A stretch of 64,000 nt of DNA from assembly GCA_964428355.1 (NCBI GenBank), contig CAYRYU010000011.1, forward strand, positions 47,851 to 111,850. Reading direction: 5' to 3'. A program made the translations under genes and the position numbers. Source of the stretch: CAYRYU01 sp964428355. Its GTDB lineage: Bacteria; Muiribacteriota; Ozemobacteria; Ozemobacterales; Ozemobacteraceae. The notes beneath the pieces are model-generated. The model ran no database searches. It worked only from the letters and a program-made list of their open reading frames with translations, and had not been told where the DNA came from. This document shows positions 8,283 to 17,515 of the stretch, piece after piece (position 1 is the stretch's first letter; the number at the start of each line of letters is the position of its first letter).

Positions 8283-9947
8283 ATGAATGATTCCAACATC
8301 CAACGAGTTCCCACCAACCTACCCGGCCAATCCTGCCGGAAAGCCTTTTTCGGGCTCATTTTGAGCCTCGGCCTGGTCCTTCTTCCTGCCCCCCGCGGCC
8401 ATGGAGAGGGGCTCCCGGGTTGGTTCGAGAAAGCCTGGTTCGACCATGCTTCGCAAAGCGTTATGCTGAACGCGGGGAAACAGATGCGAGATTCCGACTG
8501 CCCGTCGGTCCTGTCAGCCTTGCAGCATCTGCGTTTCCCCGAAAGACCCGGAAGCGATTTCAGGCTGGCTTATCTGCGGGGACGCGACGGGAAATCCCGC
8601 CCGTATTTCGTCGCCACACCCCCGGACTACGATTGCCGGAAACCCACCCCCGCCATAGTTTTCATGCATGGCGGGATCGATTGGAAGGACCTTGCCGCCC
8701 CGGTCGATTTCGCGCGGGAAGCAAGAGCCTGCCCTCTTCTTCGACCCACGTTGGAGCGGGGTTGGCTGTTCATCTACCCTTTCGGTCAGGAAGGTGCAAG
8801 CTGGTGGGACAACGTCGGAATGGACACCATCCGTGCCGTCCTTCGCGAAACGAAGAGGGATTACTGCGTCGACGACGACAAGGTCTGGGTCGGAGGGTTC
8901 TCCGACGGGGGATCGGGCGCACTCATCCAGGCGATGCTCCGCCCTTCCGATTTCGCTGCGGTCTTTTCCCTGAACGGCCATTTCGGAGCGGGAAACCTGG
9001 AAGGGCAGCTTCCGACCTTTTTCGCCTCCCTGGCTGGAACGCCGCTCTACGTCGTGAACACGACCGAAGACGAGATTTTCGCGATCTGGAAGATGCGCGC
9101 GCTTGCGAAAGCGGCCCGGGAGGCCGCGGGCGGAGACTTCATTTTCCGTGAACTGCCTGGGGGACACGGTCCTGGATATCTTGCCTCCGAAGCCCCCAGG
9201 CTTTTCGAGTTCCTCGAAGCGCACCCCCGAAACCCGTTCCCCCCCCAAATCCAGTTTCAATCGGCCAATACGGAATTCGGTTCGCGAAGTTGGGTTTCCA
9301 TCGACCGACTGAAAAACGAGCCCCCCGCGCCGTGGCACGTGGAGATCAACCCTGTCCTGATCCGGGACCGGATCAACCTGCACTTCATCACCGACGAGGA
9401 TTTCCATGGCCCCGGAGTGCGTGTCAGGAGGGTGTTTCCCCAGAGCGTGGCCGAGGACTTCGGGCTGGTCAAAGGGGACATCCTGACATCCATAGGATCA
9501 TCCGCGATCTGCGACTTCCGGGATTTCGCCTCGGCGGGAAAGGATCTCCCGTGCGACTCCGACCTCGAAGTCGGAATCCTCAGGAACGGAAAGGCATTGA
9601 AGCTGAAAGGACGACTCCCCCAACCTGAATTCACCTACATCTTTTCCTATGCGGGCCCCTCGGGGATGATCCGGGCCCGGGCAAAGGGGAACGAGGTTAC
9701 GGTCGAGACTTCCAGGGTGGGAGTCTTCCGGCTCCAGATTCCGCCGGCTCTTTTCGACCTCCGATTGCCGTTGAAAGTGACCGTGAACGGCCGCCTCCGT
9801 TTTGAAGGAATCATTCGGCCAGACCCCGTTTTCATGTTCCGTCGCCTCCTGGAAACCCGTGACCGGAAAGCGGTCTGCGTTGCGGAACTCCGGTTCGATC
9901 TCACCTCAAACGGAATCGGCGAGCAGATCGAGAGCCTCCCCAGGTAG
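8283..9947 (+). CDS. Secreted alpha/beta-hydrolase (esterase) with C-terminal PDZ domain
   Basis: This 554-aa protein has a signal peptide (hydrophobic FFGLILSLGLVLLP). An alpha/beta-hydrolase domain of the polyhydroxybutyrate-depolymerase/feruloyl-esterase type follows. The oxyanion region is FMHGG, the nucleophile elbow GFSDGG (Ser207), the likely acid Asp263 in TTEDEIF, and His295 in GGHGPGYL. Residues about 375-450 look like a PDZ domain (VRRVFPQSVAEDFGLVKGD), followed by a beta-rich tail. The ATG at 8283 is preferred over 8277 because AGGGG sits seven bases upstream. PDZ fusion to an exported esterase is unusual; PDZ usually binds C-termini or misfolded chains. The substrate is unknown. 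The 3' end overlaps the convergent gene by 42 bp. Confidence 0.8.
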   Translation: MNDSNIQRVPTNLPGQSCRKAFFGLILSLGLVLLPAPRGHGEGLPGWFEKAWFDHASQSVMLNAGKQMRDSDCPSVLSALQHLRFPERPGSDFRLAYLRGRDGKSRPYFVATPPDYDCRKPTPAIVFMHGGIDWKDLAAPVDFAREARACPLLRPTLERGWLFIYPFGQEGASWWDNVGMDTIRAVLRETKRDYCVDDDKVWVGGFSDGGSGALIQAMLRPSDFAAVFSLNGHFGAGNLEGQLPTFFASLAGTPLYVVNTTEDEIFAIWKMRALAKAAREAAGGDFIFRELPGGHGPGYLASEAPRLFEFLEAHPRNPFPPQIQFQSANTEFGSRSWVSIDRLKNEPPAPWHVEINPVLIRDRINLHFITDEDFHGPGVRVRRVFPQSVAEDFGLVKGDILTSIGSSAICDFRDFASAGKDLPCDSDLEVGILRNGKALKLKGRLPQPEFTYIFSYAGPSGMIRARAKGNEVTVETSRVGVFRLQIPPALFDLRLPLKVTVNGRLRFEGIIRPDPVFMFRRLLETRDRKAVCVAELRFDLTSNGIGEQIESLPR

Positions 9948-12569
9948 CGGAATCAGACCCCGGACCTCGGGTGAGTGAAGAGCCTGGATGATCATGGCCG
10001 CATGGTTCGCGAAAAGGGTCCGGGAGAAATCCCCTCCGGGAGTGATCCAATCGGCGTCCGAAAACCTTTCGGTTGACCGGACGGAGAGGGTTTTCGACGC
10101 CCGTTGCGACAGGAGAATGAACAGGACGACCGATTCGAACCAGGAGTTGTCGGTGTTCCGATAATCCTCCACCACCATTCTTGTAACGGTTGTCCAGGCC
10201 GGTTTCTTGAGAACAAGACCGATTTTGTCCTTCAGGGACCGCCCCGCGGCCTCCTCGGGGGATTCCCAGGAGTTCACGATCCCTCCCGGAAGCGCCCACT
10301 GGCCGGTTTCGATCCGCTTTACGAATGCCACCTGCAGTTCACCCGACCTGGGGTGGAGACGGGCCACGATCGGGTCCACCGCATGGTTGGGGCCCCACCT
10401 CCCGAAAAATCCGCGCCCGGCCACCCCGGTGCGGCCGAGAGGAAAGAGCGGAAACCCCTTCTCATCGAGGCGAAGAGGTCCCGAGAAGCTCTGCCGACGG
10501 GAAAGGTCAGGGATACTCCGGTGATCGTCAGGGTCGACCCATCCGGCGGACATGTCACGTGACCTTTCCAGGATCAATGGTTCGACGAACCGGGGAGGGT
10601 TGTACTCCGGCCACGAGATCTGCCATGATTTCCGTTCCATGGGAACCGGAATCCTTTGTGGATAACTGTCAGGAGCATCACGGTAATAGAACCGATGGAT
10701 TGGATGTTCCCCGAGAATCCGGACGAGACGGGCCACGGTAAGGAGGGCATGCTTGAGCTGCGGGAGGTCGCATTCCCCCCGACCTCGCCTTCGATCGAAA
10801 CTCAAGGTATGAACCGCGAATTTGAGAAGTGCAAGTTGGTACCAGGGAACCCGATCATCCCTGTCGAGACTCCCGAGAATCTTCCTGTGGACCTGGAGAG
10901 CAAGATACAGCTTTCCGAACCTCGCATCGTCCCGAACGAAGGCGAGTTCATCAGGCAGGGCGGGAAGATCCGGAAGCACGGTCCGTTCGAGCAGAAAGCG
11001 TTCGAAAAGGTCGAGATGGGGAAGGTCCTTTTCCGAAAAACACTTTGGGACGACGAACTTCAGGTCGTTCTCGAGCTTGGCGAAATCGTGCTCCAGCGGC
11101 CGTTCCTCGGCGAAAAACCAGTCGATGATCCAGATGTTCCGGTTGCCGTCGCTGAGGATGTTCGCCAGGTTCAGATCTCCATGGCACAGGGAAAACTCCC
11201 CGGGCAGCCGATCCACGTGTCCAACGAGCTTGTCGAAAGCCGAAACGAAGTTGGGGATCCTGATTCCCTCCCCCACCATGAGCTCGGTCTCCTCCTCCCG
11301 GAACCCGCCCAGGATGTGGCCGATGTTTTCCCTGAGCCATCTTTTCTGCTGCGCCAGCTGGAGACCGAACTCACGATAGGGGCATGCTTTCGAGCTCCGG
11401 CGCAGATTCTGGAATAAGGCGCGACGGAGGATCCCGAGGCATTTCTCGAGTTGCGCAAGGAACCGACCGAAACCTTCGGAGGTTTCCCCGAGCTCGAAAA
11501 GCTCTTGAAGCGTTTCGGGATGACCTTCCATACTTGCCAGGTCCATCCTGATCGCGGAGGCGGAACCGAACGACACGGGAAGATCGCATGTCGGGATATG
11601 CTGTCCGAGAAATGGTTTGGCCTCGGAGTATCCCTTCAACTCACGCCTGATCGCTTCGCCGGTACCGAGCTTAACAATCACGTGGGCTGTGGCTGCACCC
11701 CGCTTTTCCCCATCGACAAGGAACAGGAAACTTCCGCTGTATCCCCCCGACAATGTCTTGAGACGTATCCGCGAATGGAAGAGGAACATGTGGCGTAGGA
11801 CCCTCTGCTGATCGGCCCTGAGGGACTCGAAGAATTCCGCGGGCTCGAAGATGCAATCACCGGTTTCGAACCGGGCCAATATCTCGGGCGGAAAACCCAC
11901 GAGACGGGCGACCTGTTCCAGCTGCGACACTACCTCCACGAGCGCGTCGGGAAAAAACACCTGGAGCGCTTTCTCATGAACTGGAACATTTCGGCTCCCG
12001 ATCAGTTGGGGACACACGAAAACATTCTGGAACCCGTAATGGTTCCTGATGAGAGATGCGTTCTGAAGAACCCTGATTTCGGTGTGAACCCCCACGAGGA
12101 TGAAAGACACCGACTGCTTTTCTTCGAACGTGAGCCGGAAAGGGTCCTTCCCGAGAACGCTCCGGAGAAAGGAAACGAGAGCCTCAGCGGGAAGCGAAAG
12201 AGCGGGCGTGTCGACGACGGTCACGTCAGGCACGAGGTCGCGGAGGTGTTCGAGAAACTCCGCCCCCGGGGTTCCGATGACATCGTGGGGACCGAACCGC
12301 AGCATTTCCGGCATCTGGGCAGGATCGGCGGGATCGTGAAGATCCCGGAGGAACAGGAGGTGGACCGGAGCCCCGCCCCGCCTCATCCTGACCGCGGAAC
12401 GCAGGAAAGTCGGAAGGGGACCGCGGCCGAACTCGTCTTCCCTCCCCATCAGGCGGTTGATCTCTGCAACTCCCACGTTGACCTTTGTCTTGAGGAACTG
12501 TTCCGCCGGGGACAGGAAATCGTTGGTGAGGCTGTCGGCGATGATAATGACCGTTCCGCCCATTCTCAT
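9906..12569 (-). CDS. Three-domain fusion: isochorismatase-like, phosphotransferase/kinase-like (TCAD9-type), NUDT9-H-like
   Basis: The 887-aa cytosolic protein has three parts. Residues 1-200 resemble the isochorismatase/cysteine-hydrolase fold (VIIIADSLTNDFL; GVHTEIRVLQNA), but the usual catalytic Cys of the GxxTxxC motif is Arg. Residues about 260-600 form a phosphotransferase/protein-kinase-like domain with SGGYSGSF loop, VIVKLG lysine, HGDLNLANI catalytic loop (near residue 461) and IIDW. It resembles APH enzymes and, from memory, the TCAD9 domain of bacterial conflict systems. Residues about 640-887 match human NUDT9 and the TRPM2 NUDT9-H domain: a PVPMERKSWQ...WPEYNPP block, then GRTGVAGRGFFGRWGPNHA, WALPGG and DYRNTDNSW. 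The Nudix box reads RSLKDK instead of RExxEE, so ADP-ribose binding without hydrolysis is likely. The start overlaps the upstream stop as ATGA, with AGGAAAA ahead. Confidence 0.82.
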   Translation of the reverse strand: MRMGGTVIIIADSLTNDFLSPAEQFLKTKVNVGVAEINRLMGREDEFGRGPLPTFLRSAVRMRRGGAPVHLLFLRDLHDPADPAQMPEMLRFGPHDVIGTPGAEFLEHLRDLVPDVTVVDTPALSLPAEALVSFLRSVLGKDPFRLTFEEKQSVSFILVGVHTEIRVLQNASLIRNHYGFQNVFVCPQLIGSRNVPVHEKALQVFFPDALVEVVSQLEQVARLVGFPPEILARFETGDCIFEPAEFFESLRADQQRVLRHMFLFHSRIRLKTLSGGYSGSFLFLVDGEKRGAATAHVIVKLGTGEAIRRELKGYSEAKPFLGQHIPTCDLPVSFGSASAIRMDLASMEGHPETLQELFELGETSEGFGRFLAQLEKCLGILRRALFQNLRRSSKACPYREFGLQLAQQKRWLRENIGHILGGFREEETELMVGEGIRIPNFVSAFDKLVGHVDRLPGEFSLCHGDLNLANILSDGNRNIWIIDWFFAEERPLEHDFAKLENDLKFVVPKCFSEKDLPHLDLFERFLLERTVLPDLPALPDELAFVRDDARFGKLYLALQVHRKILGSLDRDDRVPWYQLALLKFAVHTLSFDRRRGRGECDLPQLKHALLTVARLVRILGEHPIHRFYYRDAPDSYPQRIPVPMERKSWQISWPEYNPPRFVEPLILERSRDMSAGWVDPDDHRSIPDLSRRQSFSGPLRLDEKGFPLFPLGRTGVAGRGFFGRWGPNHAVDPIVARLHPRSGELQVAFVKRIETGQWALPGGIVNSWESPEEAAGRSLKDKIGLVLKKPAWTTVTRMVVEDYRNTDNSWFESVVLFILLSQRASKTLSVRSTERFSDADWITPGGDFSRTLFANHAAMIIQALHSPEVRGLIPLPGEALDLLADSV

Positions 12570-14149
12570 TTTTCCTTTCTGGAAAGCCCGATCGCGATGC
12601 ACGAGATCATCGACCGGAGGTTCAGCTCGACGAACTGGGTGACGATCTCGTGCGTGACCAGTTCGATACCCGACAGATCGTCGGTGAAGACCATCCCATC
12701 GCCATCGGTCTCCTTCAATCCGGAATCGATCTTTTTGAGAACCGGCTGGAGGGTGTAGCGGGAATCGTGGCGGGCAGGGTTGGCCGCAAGGGCTCCCACC
12801 GCACCGGGGTCGGAGGAAGCGAACACCACCGCGTTCGTGATTCCCGAAACGGGACAGGCCCAGACTCCGGGAAAGACCGTGCGGGCGGTAGCGCAGACGG
12901 AGTTCACGATCCGCTCGTTCCCCTTGAAATGAAGATTGATGTTGACTGCCAGGATTCCCCCCGGATTGATGTGATCCTTAACCAGTCGGAAGAACTCGGT
13001 CGTGGCAAGGTGGAATGGGATGGTGACGTCCTGGAATGCGTCGAGAAAGACGAGATCGTACTTCCGGTCCGGGAAACGCGTCAGGAAGGCCCTGCCGTCC
13101 TCGGTGAAGACATTCGCCTGGGCCGATGCCAGCCCGAAAAACCGGTATCCCAGATCGACGATTCCCGGATCTATCTCGACCCCGTCAATGGACGAGGAGG
13201 GGAAGTGCAGACGGCACAGGCGCGCGTATGTTCCTGCTCCGAAACCGATCACCAGTATCCTGAAGGGGTCTTCGCGGTTGAAACCCCGCCGGAAGAAGGG
13301 TGCGGCAAGCGCGTAATCGTAGTATGTCCCTGTCAGAGCCTCTCCGGGCTTGAGGATCGATTGGCGTCCGATTTCGACGTGGGTGGAAAGGACTGTCTCA
13401 CCGCCCGACTGCGAGACCTGCAGGTAGTTGTACATCGATTCGCCCTCGAAGACGGTATCCTTCCAGAAAGCATAGCTTCCGGAATACGGCATCAGCAGCA
13501 GGATGGTCATGAGTGCAACGGAAACGCCCTGGACCTTTCCCCCTCCCGGACGACCCAAGAAATAGCAGAGAGACAGCGTGCCGAGGAGCCCTCCGAAGAG
13601 AAGGAAGGTCCGGGATGTTCCGATCAGAGGTATGGTCAGGAAGGTGGGCAGGAGCGTGCCGAGAATGCTGCCCACGGTGGAAAGTGCGTAGAGCTCCCCC
13701 GCCAACCGGCCGGAGTGTTCCAGATCGCGGATTCCAAGACGAATCAGGCATGGAGTGACGGTTCCAAGCACAATGCAGGGCACCGCGAAGATGGAACAGG
13801 CCGAAAACAGCATTCCTGCTTCGAGGACCGAACCCGGGAAAGCCATCATCAGGACGAGAAAGGAAATCGAGACGATATATTTCCCGATGAAGGGAGTCAG
13901 GGCGATCCACATCGCCGAGATCCCGATCAATCTGTACATCTTGTCGCGGGCGGGAGGGGTATCTGCGATCATCCCCCCGATGATGTTCCCGATGCTGAGC
14001 GAGGTCATGATGACGCCTATCAGGATCGTCCATGTGACCATCGAGGAGCCGAAATAGGGCGCAAGATAGCGGGCGGCCGCGATTTCGATACCCATCACCG
14101 CGGTTCCGCAGACGAAGGTTGTCAGGTAGAGAAACCAATCCCTTTGCAT
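12566..14149 (-). CDS. Fused MFS-type membrane domain / spermidine-synthase-like protein
   Basis: The 527-aa protein has about seven N-terminal hydrophobic segments (residues 1-220). A class I methyltransferase-like spermidine synthase domain follows, with GFGAGTYARL, VEIDPGIVDLG, EDGRAFL and DLVFLDAF motifs. This is the common but poorly characterised fused MFS/spermidine-synthase architecture. Family members are presumed to make or move polyamine-like aminopropyl compounds, but many lack proven activity. It is the first gene of a two-gene minus-strand unit. Its stop overlaps the ATG of the NUDT9-H fusion gene (ATGA), so the two products are made together. The 220-bp gap to the divergent gene at 14370 shows no confident promoter on this strand. 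Confidence 0.85.
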   Translation of the reverse strand: MQRDWFLYLTTFVCGTAVMGIEIAAARYLAPYFGSSMVTWTILIGVIMTSLSIGNIIGGMIADTPPARDKMYRLIGISAMWIALTPFIGKYIVSISFLVLMMAFPGSVLEAGMLFSACSIFAVPCIVLGTVTPCLIRLGIRDLEHSGRLAGELYALSTVGSILGTLLPTFLTIPLIGTSRTFLLFGGLLGTLSLCYFLGRPGGGKVQGVSVALMTILLLMPYSGSYAFWKDTVFEGESMYNYLQVSQSGGETVLSTHVEIGRQSILKPGEALTGTYYDYALAAPFFRRGFNREDPFRILVIGFGAGTYARLCRLHFPSSSIDGVEIDPGIVDLGYRFFGLASAQANVFTEDGRAFLTRFPDRKYDLVFLDAFQDVTIPFHLATTEFFRLVKDHINPGGILAVNINLHFKGNERIVNSVCATARTVFPGVWACPVSGITNAVVFASSDPGAVGALAANPARHDSRYTLQPVLKKIDSGLKETDGDGMVFTDDLSGIELVTHEIVTQFVELNLRSMISCIAIGLSRKEK

Positions 14150-14369
14150 GAGTTTTCTCCCAGGTCTCGCTTCCGGTTTGGGTCATGATATCCGCAAAGG
14201 ATCCGGCCAGGCCACAAAAAAGCGCGAAAATCCAGTTTTCCGAAACTGGCTCCGAATTCTCTTGGGCGGCCCCAGCTGGAAACGGGGCTTCCCTTCTGCT
14301 CCATGGAAAAGATGGTGGAATTTGGGGAATTTGGGTAGAATGGCGCGAATCAAACGCGGAGGTACCCCC

Positions 14370-15083
14370 ATGGCCCTCGACGAAATCGAAATTCCCGGAA
14401 GTTCCATCTCCTTCAAGGTCTGGACCTCCAAGATCGAATCGATTCCAAAGTTGTTCGACAAGATGATGAAGGAAGGTGATGTCTTCTGCATCGATCCTGA
14501 AAGTCTTGGATACCATGACTGTGACAGCGACGGGAAACTGATCCGAGGCTTCTATTCCGGGGTGGTTCCGTTCGAGGTGGAGCATCTGGTCGATGGGATA
14601 GTGACCAAAAGCTCCTTCAAGAGGATCGAAACCACCGAGTTCTTCGCGCTTGGGGAGTTCGTCCTGACAACGGGGAAAAGCGGACCCCAAAAAGCCCTTT
14701 CAAACTCACTCTCGGCCCTTTCAGGGTACGGAGTCACACTCATCGAGTTCGAATTCAACCAACTCAGCCAACTCCATGATCGCATGAGCCAGTGCAAGGC
14801 CATCGTCCTTACAAACCCCAAGGACAAGGAAGTCCGGCGAGCCCGCCTGGCGGGAACGATCGAAAGTTATACCGACTACAATGTGATAGACGCGCGCAAC
14901 CACGGGATCGAGAGCGTCGCTGGGCTGACCCAGACTCCGCTCGGCCCAATGACTCTCACCGTCGGCCGCAAAGGAAGCCTGCGACTCGGAGTTAAGAAGG
15001 GTTTCATCCTGACCATGGACTGCCTCCTCTGGATCTTGCGCCTGATCCGCGAAGAGAAGCCCCCCGAAATCGAAATCCGGTGA
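14370..15083 (+). CDS. Hypothetical protein, 237 aa
   Basis: The start is fixed by a perfect GGAGGT (14358-14363) six bases before the ATG. The product begins MALDEIEIPGSSISFKVW and has no signal peptide. It has mixed alpha/beta composition and no motif I recognise. A weak TAGAAT at 14336-14341 could be its -10 box. The last codons CGG-TGA lie inside the first copy of a repeated element (15079-15150), so the element supplies its stop codon. That element also carries a hairpin-plus-T-run that could terminate this transcript. Function unknown. Confidence 0.7.
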   Translation: MALDEIEIPGSSISFKVWTSKIESIPKLFDKMMKEGDVFCIDPESLGYHDCDSDGKLIRGFYSGVVPFEVEHLVDGIVTKSSFKRIETTEFFALGEFVLTTGKSGPQKALSNSLSALSGYGVTLIEFEFNQLSQLHDRMSQCKAIVLTNPKDKEVRRARLAGTIESYTDYNVIDARNHGIESVAGLTQTPLGPMTLTVGRKGSLRLGVKKGFILTMDCLLWILRLIREEKPPEIEIR

Positions 15084-15150
15084 CACGTACCAATTTTTCC
15101 CTTCCGCCTTTGATGAGGTTTTAAAAGGGATAACCTGTCCCTCTTTTTCC
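15079..15150 (+). repeat. GGTGACA...CCTGTCCCT element, copy 1 (plus)
   Basis: One end reads GGTGACACGTACCAATTTTTC and the other GGGATAACCTGTCCC followed by TCTTTTTCC; the middle is not conserved. The latter end can fold as AGGGA/TCCCT before a T-run, like an intrinsic terminator for the gene ending at 15083. The TGA stop of that gene is part of the GGTGACA end. Confidence 0.65.
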
Positions 15151-15279
15151 TTTGAGTCGTTGTTTTCGCCGAAGACCCCTTTCGGGGAAAGCCCATAACA
15201 CCAAGCTTTCTGGCACTCAAGAATGACAACTTCTTGCCTGGGAATCCTTTCAAGATTCCCATAGTTGAAGCCCTGGGGT

Positions 15280-15352
15280 GAAAACAGGGACAGGTTATCT
15301 TTGGCAACCTGCACCAGGAGTGGGGGGGAAAAAATGGGTTCCTGGCACCGTT
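15280..15352 (-). repeat. GGTGACA...CCTGTCCCT element, copy 2 (minus)
   Basis: Read on the minus strand it has ends GGTGCCAGGAACCCATTTTTT and GATAACCTGTCCCTGTTTTC, matching copy 1. It is inverted relative to copy 1, and the pair encloses about 130 bp. The TAA stop of the histidine kinase gene (15295) lies within it, so the kinase tail is encoded by repeat DNA. Confidence 0.65.
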
Positions 15353-17502
15353 TTTTGGAGAACGGATGCAAGTTGCCTGACCTGGTAGGGTTTCTGGATG
15401 AAACCCGCCATTTCCTCTTTCAGCAAGTTCTTTCGAATGTCCTGTTCGTCGAATCCGCTGGATAGAATAATTGGTACGTCGCTTCGAAGCATGCGAATCC
15501 CGCGAAGGGCTTCCTTTCCATCGAGCCGGGGCATGGTTAGATCCAGAAGGACCGCCACGACATGTTTTCCCTCCACGAGCTCGGTTCGGTGAAAGATCTC
15601 GACTGCTTCCCTTCCATCTGAGGCAAGGAGCACCTGGAACCCCAGGAATTTCAACATCTCCGCCGCAGTGAAACGAACGTTTTCCTCGTCATCTGCAAGA
15701 AGGATGATACCTGTTCCCTTCCAGTCAACTTTTTCCTTCTGTATTGGGGAAGACACCGTTGCCCCGCAGGCGTTGGCGGGGAAGAATACCCTGAACCGCG
15801 TTCCTTTGCCCTTCTCACTCGAAACGCGGATGAAACCGTGATGTCCCCTGATTATTCCCTGAACCGCCGCAAGGCCCAATCCCCTCCCGGGGAACTTTGT
15901 CGAAAAGAAGGGATCGAAGATTTGTGACAATGTCGCTTCGTCCATCCCGCACCCCGTATCGGCCACTTCCAACGAAACGAACTCTCCGGGAACAGGGGTT
16001 TCCCCCGCAAAGCCATCCCCCGGGGAAAAGCTGTCGAACTTTTCCGCCGTGAGGCCAACGGTAATGGTTCCCGCGTTCTCCCCGATCGCCTCGGCCGAGT
16101 TGATTATCAGGTTCATCAACACTTGCCGAACCTGGGAGAGATCGGCTTCGATGGGGGGAAGGTCGGCCTGGAATGAGTAACCCACAGAAATTTTCTTGGA
16201 GACGGTTACCTCCAGGATTTTCCCCATTTCGCGTACCAGATTCCCCAAATCGAATTTCTGAAGAATGAATCTTCCCCTCCCCGAATATGCAAGGAGCTGC
16301 CCGCAAAGATCGGCCGCCTGACGGGAGGCCTTTAGGATGTTGGCAAGAAGGGGCCGGGCCGGGGATTCCTCTGGGATCATCATCAAAGCCAGATCAGAAT
16401 TCCCGAGCACGGCGGTGAGCAGGTTGTTGAAATCGTGGGCGATTCCGCCCGCGAGAAGTCCCAGACTCTCGAGTTTCTGTACATGCAACATCTGTGTTTC
16501 CATCTGACGTCTCTGCTCCTGGGCACGTTTCCTTTCCGAGATATCGCGGCACAAGGTCACTATTTTGGGACCATTTGCGCTGGGAAGGACCGTGGCGTTG
16601 ATCTCGATCGGGGTAAACCTGTTCCTTTGATCGACATAATCCACCTCGAGATGGCGCACAGCTCCTTCCGCCAGGCACTTCCTAACCTCAAAGTCGTTCC
16701 TCTCACGGTCATGGGGAGCGGTCCACTCGGTGACTTTTCGACCAAGGATTTCGGACAATTCGGAATGTCCCGTCAGACGGACATATTCCTGATTTGCATC
16801 GAAAACCGAACCATCCTCGCCGAGGATCACGTATCCCGTTCCAGTCGTTTCGACCAGCGCTCGATGCTTTTCCTCGCTGTCCCTAAGCGCGGTTTCGACC
16901 CGAACCCGCTCTGTGACCTCCTTTTCCAAGCGCTGGGCCTTCTCTTTGATCTCAATCTGGGATAGCCCAATTTCCGAGATGAGTGTGGCAAGAGATCCCA
17001 GGAAGGAGGTCATACTCCGCACCTGATCTTGGGAAACAATGGGGACCTCGGAAAGGGCTTTCAAATACAACCCTTCGGAGTAACCGAAACGACACGCCTG
17101 GCGTCTGAACCTCTCGGTGTCAGGAGGTTCAAGAAGCAACTGCCCGGTAGCAAGACTGGCGATGTGCTTTCCCCGGGTGATTATCGGAGTAGCGCAGTCA
17201 ATGAGCCCGTTTTCACAGGGTTCGATCACGAGTTGTCCCGGTTCGTGGAGGGAGTCAAGAAGTCTGTGGTTGCTTTCCCTACATACTTCCTGGGAAGATG
17301 GACAAATGCGGTGGAACTTGGTGCAGATATCCCGCCATCCCGTGGAGATAAGAACATTCAGGCCAGGGTGGTCCAGAAAACCGATCGAAAACCCCGTAGC
17401 CCTGGAAAACCGTTCCATGATGTCCTGAAGCCGGACCAGATCGACCAGATCCCGAATGTTGTATCTTCCATCGACAAGGTAGGAATCGATTTCAACGCCC
17501 AT
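15295..17502 (-). CDS. PocR-PAS hybrid sensor histidine kinase with C-terminal receiver
   Basis: The 735-aa protein contains a PocR-type ligand-binding domain (about 10-185) with Cys residues in CTKFHRICPSS, CEN and CATP, typical of PocR sensors of small hydrocarbons or redox state. A PAS domain follows (about 205-325). A histidine-kinase core comes next, with GGIAHDFNNLL (His356) and the ATPase motifs NLIINSAEA, DTGCGM and GRGLGLAAVQGI. The receiver domain has ADDEEN acidic residues, phospho-acceptor Asp654 (LLDLTMPR) and a KPY lysine. No membrane segment is evident, so it senses a cytosolic signal. No DNA-binding partner lies next to it. The final residues (GTHFFPPTPGAGCQR) are encoded by a repeat element. 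Four copies of that element bracket the gene. Confidence 0.9.
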   Translation of the reverse strand: MGVEIDSYLVDGRYNIRDLVDLVRLQDIMERFSRATGFSIGFLDHPGLNVLISTGWRDICTKFHRICPSSQEVCRESNHRLLDSLHEPGQLVIEPCENGLIDCATPIITRGKHIASLATGQLLLEPPDTERFRRQACRFGYSEGLYLKALSEVPIVSQDQVRSMTSFLGSLATLISEIGLSQIEIKEKAQRLEKEVTERVRVETALRDSEEKHRALVETTGTGYVILGEDGSVFDANQEYVRLTGHSELSEILGRKVTEWTAPHDRERNDFEVRKCLAEGAVRHLEVDYVDQRNRFTPIEINATVLPSANGPKIVTLCRDISERKRAQEQRRQMETQMLHVQKLESLGLLAGGIAHDFNNLLTAVLGNSDLALMMIPEESPARPLLANILKASRQAADLCGQLLAYSGRGRFILQKFDLGNLVREMGKILEVTVSKKISVGYSFQADLPPIEADLSQVRQVLMNLIINSAEAIGENAGTITVGLTAEKFDSFSPGDGFAGETPVPGEFVSLEVADTGCGMDEATLSQIFDPFFSTKFPGRGLGLAAVQGIIRGHHGFIRVSSEKGKGTRFRVFFPANACGATVSSPIQKEKVDWKGTGIILLADDEENVRFTAAEMLKFLGFQVLLASDGREAVEIFHRTELVEGKHVVAVLLDLTMPRLDGKEALRGIRMLRSDVPIILSSGFDEQDIRKNLLKEEMAGFIQKPYQVRQLASVLQKTVPGTHFFPPTPGAGCQR

Positions 17503-17515
17503 AATCCTCCCTCTC

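Noticed and set aside
9990..10650. Active ADP-ribose pyrophosphatase call
   Set aside because: The Nudix box lacks the catalytic glutamates (RSLKDK), so binding without hydrolysis is the better call.
13398..14690. Long antisense-frame open reading frame over the MFS/spermidine-synthase gene
   Set aside because: It is Arg/Pro/His-rich with no motif and lies over a gene with clear family motifs; a shadow frame from GC bias.
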